DNA from: Gynurincola endophyticus
Lineage (GTDB): Bacteria; Bacteroidota; Bacteroidia; Chitinophagales; Chitinophagaceae
Length of the DNA: 64,000 bases
Reading direction: 5' to 3'
Assembly (NCBI RefSeq): GCF_003991195.1
Contig: NZ_RCWL01000014.1
Location: 1-64,000 of the forward strand
Shown here piece by piece: positions 35,461-44,172 of this stretch (its first letter is position 1; every line of letters starts with the position of its first letter). The notes beneath the pieces are model-generated. The model was not told the DNA's origin. It ran no database searches and worked only from the letters and a program-made list of their open reading frames with translations. Made by a program: the position numbers and the translations under genes.

Positions 35461-38133
35461 ATGAACAGGATTTTTCTATTGTTGATTCTCTTGTATAGTG
35501 CTGGTGTAACGGGCTATGCACAGGTTAAAGTTCCTTTGTATAAAGATGCTAAACAGCCGATTGATAAAAGGGTAGAAGATCTGTTACAAAGAATGACACC
35601 TGAAGAAAAATTCTGGCAATGTTTTATGATACCCGGAGATGTTACGCAACTATCTGAAGGGAAATATCAACATGGAATATTCGGACTACAGGTAAGTGCC
35701 GGCGCACAACAAGATGGGGCTGCCGGTCAGTTATTACAGTACAATACCACCGAAGGCCTGCAAACACTCGGTGTGAAAATAAATCAGCTGCAACAATTTT
35801 TTGTTGAAAAAACAAGACTGGGTATTCCCATGCTTCCGTTTGATGAAGCCTTACACGGTTTGATCCGAAAAGGCGCTACCGCTTTTCCACAAGCCATTGC
35901 ATTTGCCGCCAGTTTTGATACCGCATTGGTAAAAGAAGTAGCCGGTGCCATTGCCACAGAAACAAAATCAGTTGGTATCCGGCAGATATTGAGCCCCGTA
36001 GTGAATCTTGCCAATGATGTGCGCTGGGGGCGTGTAGAAGAAACCTATGGTGAAGATCCTTTTCTTACTACAATGATGGGCAATAGCTTCATGAAAATGT
36101 TTGAACAAAATGGGGTTATTACTACCCCGAAACATTTTGTGGCAAATGTAGGGGAAGGAGGGAGAGACTCTTATCCGATACACTGGAGCGAACGTTATCT
36201 GGAAGAAACACATCTGGTTCCCTTTAAATATGCTTTTCAAAAAACAGGCAGCCGCTCGGTAATGACCGCTTACAACCTCGTCAATGGCCGCCCGGCTACA
36301 GCCAGCCACTGGTTGTTACAGCAAAAGCTGAAAGATGAATGGGGGTTTCAAGGGTTTGTAATCAGTGATGCCAGTGCTGTAGGCGGCCCCACTGTATTGC
36401 ACATGACTGCAAAAGACTATGAAGACGCCAGTGCACAGGCTATGAATGCAGGGCTGGATGTAATCTTTCAAACAGAATATGACCACTATAAGTTATTCAT
36501 GCCGCCATTTCTCGACGGTAGAATTACACAGCAGAGAATTGATGATGCAGTACGAAGAGTGTTACGGGCAAAATTTGAATTAGGCTTATTTGAGCAACCC
36601 TATCTCGACCTTCAGAAAATAGTTTCCACACAACAATTGAATGCCCATGCTTTAATTGCAGAGAAAGCTGCACTGGGCTCAATGGTGTTGTTAAAAAATA
36701 AGCAGCAAACATTGCCCATACTGAAGCAATATAAAAAAATACTGGTGGTGGGTGAGGAGGCTGAACTCGGCCGTTTAGGTGGTTATGCAGGGCCCGGTAA
36801 TAAAATTATCAATCTTTTAGAAGGCATAAACGAATATCCTCACGATCCGGCATTACAAATTGAATACAAAAAAGGCGTTTTGAAGGATGACGGCCAGTGG
36901 GAAATCATCCCTTCTGCTTATTTGACTGCAAAAAATCAAAAAGGTTTAACCGGACAATATTTTAATAATCCGAATCTGGAAGGCAACCCGGTAGCAGAAA
37001 GAAGCGATGAGCATATTAATTTTTCCTGGACCTTGTATCCACCCTTCCCCGAAAAACAAGTTCGCGACTATTACAGCGTTCGTTGGGAAGGAGCTTTGCA
37101 ATCGCCCGTAACCGGTAAATATATGATCGGTTTAAGAGGCAATCAGGGGTTCAGGTTGTATCTCAATGACCGTTTGGTGATAGATCAGTGGAACCGGCAC
37201 GGCTATTCTACTGATACCTATCCGGTAGAGTTGAAAAGCGGTCAACAGTACAAATTGAAAATTGAATTTCGTGAAATGACCGGCAATGCGTCATTACAGT
37301 TAATCTGGAATTTACCCGCTTCAGCTAAAGAAAAAGAATATCAGCAGGCTTTACTATCTGTTAAAGATAAAGACCTGATCATTGTAGCTGCGGGAATAGA
37401 GGAAGGAGAATTTCACGATCGTGCATTGTTATCATTACCCGGTAACCAGCAAAGGTTTATCAAAGAAGCTGCAAAATCAGGAAAACCGGTGGTGGTGATT
37501 CTGGTAGGCGGATCTGCTATTACTATGACCGATTGGTTAGAAGATGCAGCTGCTGTATTGCAGGTTTGGTATCCGGGAGAACGTGGTGGGGCAGCCATTG
37601 CCAAAGTATTATTCGGTGAAGTGAGCCCTTCAGGGAAACTTCCGGTCACTTTTCCGTTACACGAAGCCCAGCTTCCGTTGACTTATAATCACCAGCCTAC
37701 CGGCAGAGCCGATTATTACGGAAATTTTAGCGGAGAACCATTGTTTGAGTTTGGTTATGGAATGAGCTATTCAACCTTTGAATGGAGCCGGTTAACAGTA
37801 GATAAAAAACAATATCAGCTCACGGATACCATCGTAGTAGCCTGTCAGCTAAAGAATACGGGCACCGTAAAAGCTGCAGAAGTAGCACAGTTGTATGTGC
37901 ATGATGAATTGGCCACGACGGCCCGGCCGGTAATAGAGTTGAAAGGTTTTCAAAAAATAATGTTGAACCCGGGCGAAACACGCACGGTGCAATTCAGATT
38001 ACCGGTAACGGCATTGGTTATGTTGAACGAACAAAATGAGTGGGTGGTGGAACCCGGAATGTTCAGAATAATGGTGGGCAACTCATCAAAAAATCTTCCG
38101 TTAAAAATAAATATAGAAGTAGTTAGTAAGTGA
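35461..38133 (+). CDS. glycoside hydrolase family 3 with inserted PA14 domain
   Basis: 890 residues with a signal peptide (to about residue 20). The GH3 N-terminal barrel (about 30-390) carries LPFDEALHG, the KHF motif at 224-226 and the nucleophile Asp303 in GFVISDASAVGG. The GH3 C-terminal alpha/beta sandwich is split by a PA14 carbohydrate-binding domain at about 494-620 (GLTGQYFNN ... LQLIWNLPA), then resumes (DLIIVAAGIEEGEFHDRA) and is followed by a fibronectin III-like domain (about 785-885). The insert is typical of beta-glucosidase/xylosidase-type GH3 enzymes. Exact sugar specificity is not readable. It starts 16 bp after the fucosidase gene and is clearly co-transcribed with it. Confidence 0.94.
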   Translation: MNRIFLLLILLYSAGVTGYAQVKVPLYKDAKQPIDKRVEDLLQRMTPEEKFWQCFMIPGDVTQLSEGKYQHGIFGLQVSAGAQQDGAAGQLLQYNTTEGLQTLGVKINQLQQFFVEKTRLGIPMLPFDEALHGLIRKGATAFPQAIAFAASFDTALVKEVAGAIATETKSVGIRQILSPVVNLANDVRWGRVEETYGEDPFLTTMMGNSFMKMFEQNGVITTPKHFVANVGEGGRDSYPIHWSERYLEETHLVPFKYAFQKTGSRSVMTAYNLVNGRPATASHWLLQQKLKDEWGFQGFVISDASAVGGPTVLHMTAKDYEDASAQAMNAGLDVIFQTEYDHYKLFMPPFLDGRITQQRIDDAVRRVLRAKFELGLFEQPYLDLQKIVSTQQLNAHALIAEKAALGSMVLLKNKQQTLPILKQYKKILVVGEEAELGRLGGYAGPGNKIINLLEGINEYPHDPALQIEYKKGVLKDDGQWEIIPSAYLTAKNQKGLTGQYFNNPNLEGNPVAERSDEHINFSWTLYPPFPEKQVRDYYSVRWEGALQSPVTGKYMIGLRGNQGFRLYLNDRLVIDQWNRHGYSTDTYPVELKSGQQYKLKIEFREMTGNASLQLIWNLPASAKEKEYQQALLSVKDKDLIIVAAGIEEGEFHDRALLSLPGNQQRFIKEAAKSGKPVVVILVGGSAITMTDWLEDAAAVLQVWYPGERGGAAIAKVLFGEVSPSGKLPVTFPLHEAQLPLTYNHQPTGRADYYGNFSGEPLFEFGYGMSYSTFEWSRLTVDKKQYQLTDTIVVACQLKNTGTVKAAEVAQLYVHDELATTARPVIELKGFQKIMLNPGETRTVQFRLPVTALVMLNEQNEWVVEPGMFRIMVGNSSKNLPLKINIEVVSK

Positions 38134-38237
38134 ATGTAAGCAGATTATTCATAAGGAAGATAATTGATTTGAAAAACTGACGTAATGGCTCACGGAAGTG
38201 GAATTAAATCAGTAAATTAAATAATAAACCTTATCGA

Positions 38238-39479
38238 ATGACGAAAGCCAGCCAGGCGATTTATGCCATCATACTAACGACCTCCCTGTTTTTCTTTTGG
38301 GGGTTTATTCATAACCTTGACCCTATTCTGATTCCCCATTTAAGAAATGCTTTTAGCCTGAATACCTTTCAGGCTTCGTTGGTAGATGCCTCGGTGTTCT
38401 TAGCGTATTTTTTCTTTGCCATCCCTGCAGGAATGTTGATGAAAAGGTACGGTTATAAATGGGGAATGATCGTTGGCCTTATCTTGTTCGGCCTGGGGTG
38501 TTTTTTGTTAGTATTGGCTGCTTCTACTATTGAATATTACTATTTTCTTCTTGCGCTGTTTGTGGTGGCTACCGGTTTAACAGTATTGGAAACAGTGGCT
38601 AATCCATATATTACTTTGCTCGGAGACCCTTCAAAATCTACCCGGCGTTTAAACTTAGCACAATCATTTAATGGTTTAGCTGCATTCATTGCACCGATAA
38701 TCGGCGGCAGGTATATATTGAGCGAAGAGCCGCTGCCAGCCGAAGCCATAGCTGCTTTAAATGCAGCAGATCGGATCGCTTATATTCAGTCAGAAACAGA
38801 ATCTGTAAAAATGCCTTATTTCATACTGGGTATTGTTATATTCGTAGTAGCGATACTAATTTATTTTACCAGAATGCCCGAGCCGGAATCAAAGAATAAA
38901 AAAGAAAATCTGCAGTTGTTAAAAGCTTTAGGGTTGTACAGAGTGCGATGGGCGGTTGTTGCGCAATTCTTTTATGTAGGGGCACAGGTATGTGTGTTGA
39001 GTTTTCTGGTATTATACGCAACAGATATGGCTGCACTGCTTCCACAGGAAGCGAAATATTATGGTGCTATTGCCGGACTGGCATTTATGCTGGGCCGTTT
39101 TTTCGGAACGTCGCTGATGAAATGGTTTTGTCCGCTTAATCTGGTGTTCGTGTTCTCACTCGTTTGTATCGCATTAATATTGACAGTGGTATTTGCTGGC
39201 GGTTATGTTGGTTTAGTAGCATTGGTCATTGTATCGTTTTTTATGTCGATTATGTTTCCTACCATCTTCGCCGAAGGAATTAAAGGAGCGGGTGAAGATA
39301 CTTATTCTGCATCCAGTCTGATTATCATGTCGATTGTAGGCGGTGCATTACTACCTTTGTTATTTGGTTTGTTATCTGATACGACCGGGTTGTTATTAAA
39401 CGGTTACTGGGTGGTAGTGGTTTGCTTTTTTGTAACGGCATTATTTGCCGTACGAATAAAAAAAATGAAACAATCATGA
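38238..39479 (+). CDS. fucP: L-fucose:H+ symporter, FucP-type MFS carrier
   Basis: 413 residues, twelve hydrophobic segments. Strong FucP-family features: SLFFFWGFIHNLDPILIPHLRNAF at the start, with Asp28 in the position of E. coli FucP Asp46, and GLTVLETVANPYITLLG with Glu118 in the position of Glu135; both acidic residues are needed for proton coupling in FucP. LAQSFNGLAAFIAPIIGG also matches. It imports free L-fucose released by the GH29 enzyme. Its stop overlaps the start of the mutarotase gene by 4 bp (ATGA). L-fucose isomerase, kinase and aldolase genes are not in the window. Confidence 0.9.
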   Translation: MTKASQAIYAIILTTSLFFFWGFIHNLDPILIPHLRNAFSLNTFQASLVDASVFLAYFFFAIPAGMLMKRYGYKWGMIVGLILFGLGCFLLVLAASTIEYYYFLLALFVVATGLTVLETVANPYITLLGDPSKSTRRLNLAQSFNGLAAFIAPIIGGRYILSEEPLPAEAIAALNAADRIAYIQSETESVKMPYFILGIVIFVVAILIYFTRMPEPESKNKKENLQLLKALGLYRVRWAVVAQFFYVGAQVCVLSFLVLYATDMAALLPQEAKYYGAIAGLAFMLGRFFGTSLMKWFCPLNLVFVFSLVCIALILTVVFAGGYVGLVALVIVSFFMSIMFPTIFAEGIKGAGEDTYSASSLIIMSIVGGALLPLLFGLLSDTTGLLLNGYWVVVVCFFVTALFAVRIKKMKQS

Positions 39480-39805
39480 AAAAATATGCTCTGACGTTAA
39501 ACCTGAAAAATGATGCGATTTTGATAGAAGATTATATCCGGCAGCATAAGGAAATATGGCCGGAAGTTGAGGCCTCAATAAAAGAAGCCGGCATTATAGC
39601 CATGCATATTTACAGGTGGGGTACAAAACTGTTCATGATCATGGAAGTGGATGAAACATTCAGTTTCGAAAAAAAAGCGGCCTCCGACCGGCAAAATAAA
39701 AAAGTACAGGAATGGGAAGCATTAATGTGGAAGTATCAGGCTCCGGTAGAAGGTGCCAATGAAGGAGAGAAGTGGGTACTGATGGAAGAGATTTTTAGTC
39801 TGTAG
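39476..39805 (+). CDS. L-rhamnose/L-fucose mutarotase (RhaM family)
   Basis: 109 residues from the ATG at 39476, which overlaps the fucP stop; an in-frame extension back to 39422 lies inside fucP and is not used. RhaM-like dimeric ferredoxin fold: YALTLNLKNDAILIEDYIRQHKEIWPEVEASIKEAGI, MHIYRWGTKLFMIMEVDETF, and the C-terminal WKYQAPVEGANEGEKWVLMEEIF. It interconverts alpha and beta anomers of 6-deoxy-L-sugars. The coupling to fucP and the nearby fucosidase favour L-fucose rather than L-rhamnose as substrate. Confidence 0.9.
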   Translation: MKKYALTLNLKNDAILIEDYIRQHKEIWPEVEASIKEAGIIAMHIYRWGTKLFMIMEVDETFSFEKKAASDRQNKKVQEWEALMWKYQAPVEGANEGEKWVLMEEIFSL

Positions 39806-39972
39806 CGAAAAGTCAATAAGACAGATTCAGTTGTTACTATAAATCATGTGCCAGCAAGAAATTTAATAAAGGTTTAGTTTTTAATGTATTGTGTAAACTG
39901 TTAAATAAAAAAATATCGCTGGGTAAAAGAAGTAATAGTAATAAATTTGAGTTGAATAGAGGAGATATCGTT

Positions 39973-40539
39973 ATGCATGAAATAGAACCGTTTTATAATT
40001 GGAGACATATTTATACCAGCGAAACTGATGAGCGATCACCGTTTTTTGGACGGGTGTACAGTGAGTTTGAGTTTTCCCAAACAATTTATAATTATTACAT
40101 ACATCCGCAATGGGATGAATTCGGTTCAAGAACACTTTATCTGAAAGTATTAATGGCCGATTACGAAGAAGGATATGCTATCATAGAACTCATCGGAGAA
40201 TGGAATGATGCTATTGAAGATGATATCATGCAATTTAAAAGAGATGTGATTGATCATTTTCAAACAAATGGAATTTATAAGTATATATTGTTAGCAGAGA
40301 ATGTTTTGAATTATCATAGTGGCGACAGGGATTATTACGAAGAGTGGTATGAAGAGTTTATGGATGAAAACGGATGGGTCGTTATCTTAAATATGCCGGA
40401 AGCTACGCAATACGATTTCAGAAAAGCAAAACTGCAAAGATATCTCGAATTAATGCAGATGGATAACTGGCGTACTTATAAACCGTATCACCTGTTTAAA
40501 AAAATTGATCAGGATATGCAATTCAGATTAAATATGTAA
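39973..40539 (+). CDS. conserved Bacteroidota protein of unknown function
   Basis: 189 residues from the ATG at 39973, which has a clear AGGAG site just upstream (GAGGAGATATCGTT); the frame is open further back but unsupported. Soluble, acidic and rich in aromatic residues: MHEIEPFYNWRHIYTSETDE, SPFFGRVYSEFEFSQTIYNY, YIHPQWDEFGSRTLYLKVL, and a very acidic DYYEEWYEEFMDENGW stretch. I recall close relatives in many Bacteroidota, always without an assigned function. No catalytic motif, membrane segment or signal peptide is visible. It follows the mutarotase gene after about 170 bp and may be independent of the fucose locus. Confidence 0.8.
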   Translation: MHEIEPFYNWRHIYTSETDERSPFFGRVYSEFEFSQTIYNYYIHPQWDEFGSRTLYLKVLMADYEEGYAIIELIGEWNDAIEDDIMQFKRDVIDHFQTNGIYKYILLAENVLNYHSGDRDYYEEWYEEFMDENGWVVILNMPEATQYDFRKAKLQRYLELMQMDNWRTYKPYHLFKKIDQDMQFRLNM

Positions 40540-40577
40540 AAACTACCAGTACTGCTATAAGCGGTATGGTAGTTTTT
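40538..40577. terminator. bidirectional terminator between convergent genes
   Basis: AAAAACTACCA (40538-40548) pairs exactly with TGGTAGTTTTT (40567-40577), with further partial pairing inside the loop. It serves the unknown-function gene and, from the other side, the NagB fusion. Confidence 0.8.
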
Positions 40578-40599
40578 ATTTTCTGAAGTATTTCAATTT

Positions 40600-42519
40600 C
40601 TAAAAATTCCATTTTACAAATGCTTCGATTGCGGAGTAATGAGGTAATCCTAAATCAGCATACAATCTTGCGGTTGCAGCATTTCTTTCTTCAGCTCTTT
40701 GCCAGAATTCTCTGTTATCACTTCCCTGAAAGGGTACGCTGTCTTTTTGTGATTGGTGGATAAAAATTCCATTTCTTTTTTGTAATACCTGCGAAGGGCT
40801 CATGGGAACAGCCATTTCAATATCTTCAATATTCCATTCCTGCCATGCGCCTTTATACAACCAGAGCCAGCAGTCTTTAACCCACTCGTCTTTTTCGGCT
40901 TTAATTTCCTGTAACGCTTTTAAAACTACGTTAAAGCAAACTAAATGCGTACCGTGAGGGTCAGCAAAATCACCGGCACAAAACAGCTGATGGGGTTTTA
41001 TTTTTCTTAAAAGCTCTTTAGTGAGCTGAACATCTTTTTCTCCCATCGGTTTTTTTTCAATCGTACCAGTTTCATAGAAAGGCAGGTTTTGAAAATGTAT
41101 ATGTTCGGGATTTATTCCTACATAATTGCAGGTCGCTTTTGCTTCACTTCTTCTGATAAGCCCTTTGATCTCTCTGATGATTGGCGTATCAATCTGTTTA
41201 GGTTTTTTGGAGGAAATATATTCTTTGGTTTCATTCAATATCTGTTCCGGAATAGCAGATTCGATATTTACAATATGGTTGAAGCCGACTGCAAAATCTA
41301 CAAATCTGGTTACGAATTCATCAGTTACTGCTATATTTCCGGAGGTTTGATAAGCCACATGTACTTCATGTTCCTGATCGTGCAGACGTTGAAATGTACC
41401 TCCCATGCTAATAATATCATCATCAGGATGCGGTGAAAAGATAATTACTTTTTTAGGATAGATATCAGATCGTTCAGGGTGATTTGGTATTTGAAAATCT
41501 TTTTTTCCGCCTGGCCAGCCGGTGATGGTATCTCTGAGCATATAGTAAACCTGTAAATTTACTTCATAAGCATCGCCTTTTTCAACTAACAGGTCACTTA
41601 ATCCGTTGTTATTGTAATCTTCAGTGGTTAAGCTTAAAATTGTTTTTTTTAATTGTAATGCTAAATGAATCACTGCTTTTTTAATCAGAGGGGGTGTCCA
41701 GTTACACTCACCAATCAGCCAGGGTGCATTTATCCTCGTAAGCTGAGCAGCTGCAGCCTGATCGATGTAGAAAGTAGTACTATCATGATTTTGTAAAAAT
41801 GAAGCAGGTACAATTTCAGTTTCTTCTCCTTCTACGGCTTTCTGAATGGCTGCAGCTTTAGATTCACCCCAGGCCATCAATATAATTTGCTTTGATTTCA
41901 GAATAGTATTAATACCCATTGTTATGGCCATGCGAGGAACTTCGGATAATTTATTAAACTCATAAGAGTTGGTGTATCTGGTACTGCTTGTGAGGTTTAC
42001 CAAACGCGTTTTTGTATGAATACCCGCTCCCGGTTCATTAAAACCAATATGTCCGTTAATTCCGATTCCTAAAATCTGCAGATCTATTCCGCCTGCTGCA
42101 TCAATCTTTCTCTCATATTCAGTACAGGCTGATTTGATAGCTTCCTTGGTAACCTCACCATCCGGTATATGGATATTTTCCGGAGCAATATCTACGTGTG
42201 AAAATAAATGTTTATGCATAAAGTTGTAATAACTTTGAACTGCATTTTTATTAATGGGATAATACTCATCGAGATTAAAGGTCACTACATTCGAAAAACT
42301 CAGCCCTTCTTCTTTATGCATCCGTACTAATTCTGCATAAAGTTGTTTTGGAGTGGAACCGGTAGCAAGACCCAACACACAAGTCTGATTTCTTTTTTGC
42401 TTGTATCTGATCATCTCTGCAATTTGTTGCGCCGCTTTAAGTGTTCCCGATTTTGCATCCGAACAAATGTCTACATTGATTTTTTCGACACTAGCGGGTA
42501 AAGAGGTAATGTTTGACAT
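40600..42519 (-). CDS. nagB: glucosamine-6-phosphate deaminase fused to a PIG-L-type deacetylase domain
   Basis: 639 residues. The N-terminal about 270 residues are NagB: LGLATGSTPKQLY (49-61), FNLDEYYPIN with Asp84 (E. coli Asp72) and GINGHIGFNEPG with His157 and Glu162 (E. coli His143 and Glu148, same spacing). This part converts glucosamine 6-phosphate to fructose 6-phosphate and ammonia. After a linker, about residues 355-600 form a PIG-L/LmbE-like zinc deacetylase domain (IIFSPHPDDDIISMGGT at 360-376 and FADPHGTHLVC with the HxxH zinc pair). The fused domain could deacetylate an N-acetyl amino sugar to feed the deaminase (inference). Such long NagB proteins occur in other Bacteroidota. 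No signal peptide, so cytoplasmic. Confidence 0.92.
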   Translation of the reverse strand: MSNITSLPASVEKINVDICSDAKSGTLKAAQQIAEMIRYKQKRNQTCVLGLATGSTPKQLYAELVRMHKEEGLSFSNVVTFNLDEYYPINKNAVQSYYNFMHKHLFSHVDIAPENIHIPDGEVTKEAIKSACTEYERKIDAAGGIDLQILGIGINGHIGFNEPGAGIHTKTRLVNLTSSTRYTNSYEFNKLSEVPRMAITMGINTILKSKQIILMAWGESKAAAIQKAVEGEETEIVPASFLQNHDSTTFYIDQAAAAQLTRINAPWLIGECNWTPPLIKKAVIHLALQLKKTILSLTTEDYNNNGLSDLLVEKGDAYEVNLQVYYMLRDTITGWPGGKKDFQIPNHPERSDIYPKKVIIFSPHPDDDIISMGGTFQRLHDQEHEVHVAYQTSGNIAVTDEFVTRFVDFAVGFNHIVNIESAIPEQILNETKEYISSKKPKQIDTPIIREIKGLIRRSEAKATCNYVGINPEHIHFQNLPFYETGTIEKKPMGEKDVQLTKELLRKIKPHQLFCAGDFADPHGTHLVCFNVVLKALQEIKAEKDEWVKDCWLWLYKGAWQEWNIEDIEMAVPMSPSQVLQKRNGIFIHQSQKDSVPFQGSDNREFWQRAEERNAATARLYADLGLPHYSAIEAFVKWNF

Positions 42520-42706
42520 ATCATTCAGTTTATATCATTCACTTCGATTCAATATTACATGGATGAATACCGGTCAGTGAATGTAAATTGGCATAGTTTA
42601 TCTACTGACAATTTTATTTAATTATTTGTTGTTTATTTTCCAGGCAATGTCAATCGTTTGTTATACATCTTAATAACTGATCACAATATTTCTTCCTCTT
42701 AGAAAA

Positions 42707-42742
42707 TACCATCAGTTTTTATCATTATAAAAACTGATGGTA
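42707..42742 (-). terminator. terminator at the end of the large leftward operon
   Basis: A perfect 16-bp stem, TACCATCAGTTTTTAT (42707-42722) with ATAAAAACTGATGGTA (42727-42742), and a 4-nt loop. It lies 10 bp past the stop of the DUF4434 gene and upstream of the NagB fusion start, so the nagB gene is probably a separate unit. Confidence 0.8.
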
Positions 42743-42751
42743 AGTGAAGTA

Positions 42752-44158
42752 TTAATTCTTTTTTCTCAGTTTGTTCCTTTGGGTATTCTGATACTCTTTA
42801 TATTTGGTGAAAAGAGATAAAGATGTTGTATCACCCACTACGAATGTTTCTATCGGGTCATTAAATACACCTGGATACTGATAACATAATATTTTTTCAA
42901 AATTTTTAAACAGGTTTAAATCATGTAAGATACCTTCAAAGTCTCTTGGATAAAGTGAAGTATCCGGATTAAAAAGAAATACTTCCTGATCGAACCAGAG
43001 GTGTGCGCCTGCATCGTCACAAAATTTTTGTAACATGTTGGCGGCCTGTTCACCGGTTAAATCATTTTCAGGCATTCTGGCAAAACCAAAAGGACATAAT
43101 ATATCGAGGTATTTCAAGAGTTCTGGGTAAGTGTCAGCACCTTTGGGAACTTCCATACTATTGGTTGCCAACATGACCGGCTTACCCGGAGCAATAGAAG
43201 TGGTGTAGGATTTAAACTCTTTGAAAAAATGTACCATTTCTTTTTTTCTGAACTGTTGCATCTCTTCGGTAGTTTCCCAATTATCCAGACTACCACCCAT
43301 TTCTTCCGATACATAGAATCCATAAAAGGAAGGATGGTGCCCGTATTTTTGCCATAACTCTTCAGCAATGCTGATATGCCATTTTAATGATTCAGGAGAG
43401 AAGTCGAACCAGGCAAATAAACCGACGCCCATCCAAACATTCATGTCTAAACGATCGGCTTCGGAAAGAATTGCTTCAATGGGATCTTCGGCGGAGATAT
43501 CCATTCTGCCTGGATATATTGAACTTGGATAAAAAGCTTTACCATCGTAATTCTCAACAGTGAGTGAGTTCTTACCTGCGTATGCATCTTTTCTGAAAAC
43601 TTCCTGAATAACAATCATATTCATATTTAGCTGGTGCATTCCTTTTATCATTTTTTTCCATTGATCATCAGTAAGTTTTTGAATATCCGGATTCCAGTGT
43701 TTTCCTTCAATTTCACTCCAATGATAAATTCCGGCCCAGGCTCCATCAATCGTTTGGGTAGAACGAAACGCTGATTCAACCACTTCCACTTTTTTTTCTG
43801 CTTCAAGAGTAGCACCATTCTGATGGGTGAGCTTTAGCTTAACGATATGTTTTCCTAACAGGCTACCTTTCGGAATGATGTGTTTAATTTCAATCGCTTC
43901 TGTTGCAGATAAGGATATTTTTTCCTGGTGTATCAATGTTTCTTTTGAAGATGAATAAACAAATAACTCTACCGTCCAATTCTGATTTTTGTCAGAATTG
44001 TTTTTAATTCCGGCTCTGATATCAAGGTCAATTTTATTGGTAATCATTCCCGGTGGTATGAGGGTAAGATGAACATCATTATTCAGGTCTGGTTTATTGA
44101 TTGTGCAACCCATACCCAGCAATAATATCAATGCAGTAATTATTCGCATAAGTTTCAT
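42752..44158 (-). CDS. DUF4434-type lipoprotein with TIM-barrel-like domain
   Basis: 468 residues. Lipobox ending at Cys18 (ILLLGMGC). A beta-sandwich-like region (about 28-130) precedes a domain resembling DUF4434 (about 135-445): DGAWAGIYHWSEIEGKHW, MHQLNMNMIVIQEVFRKDAY, DRLDMNVWMGVGLFAWFDF, HPSFYGFYVSEEMGG with Glu285/Glu286, and DILCPFGFARM. The pattern of strand-end acidic residues is that of a glycosidase-like barrel, and Glu285 or Glu286 is a candidate catalytic residue (inference). It is the last gene of the leftward operon, 14 bp after the DUF5018-like gene. No activity is established for it here. Confidence 0.75.
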   Translation of the reverse strand: MKLMRIITALILLLGMGCTINKPDLNNDVHLTLIPPGMITNKIDLDIRAGIKNNSDKNQNWTVELFVYSSSKETLIHQEKISLSATEAIEIKHIIPKGSLLGKHIVKLKLTHQNGATLEAEKKVEVVESAFRSTQTIDGAWAGIYHWSEIEGKHWNPDIQKLTDDQWKKMIKGMHQLNMNMIVIQEVFRKDAYAGKNSLTVENYDGKAFYPSSIYPGRMDISAEDPIEAILSEADRLDMNVWMGVGLFAWFDFSPESLKWHISIAEELWQKYGHHPSFYGFYVSEEMGGSLDNWETTEEMQQFRKKEMVHFFKEFKSYTTSIAPGKPVMLATNSMEVPKGADTYPELLKYLDILCPFGFARMPENDLTGEQAANMLQKFCDDAGAHLWFDQEVFLFNPDTSLYPRDFEGILHDLNLFKNFEKILCYQYPGVFNDPIETFVVGDTTSLSLFTKYKEYQNTQRNKLRKKN

Positions 44159-44172
44159 TATGATAGCTATTT

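Noticed and set aside
39422-39475. N-terminal extension of the mutarotase into fucP
   Set aside because: The extension lies inside the fucP reading frame and is absent from RhaM-type proteins; the ATG at 39476 gives the family start.
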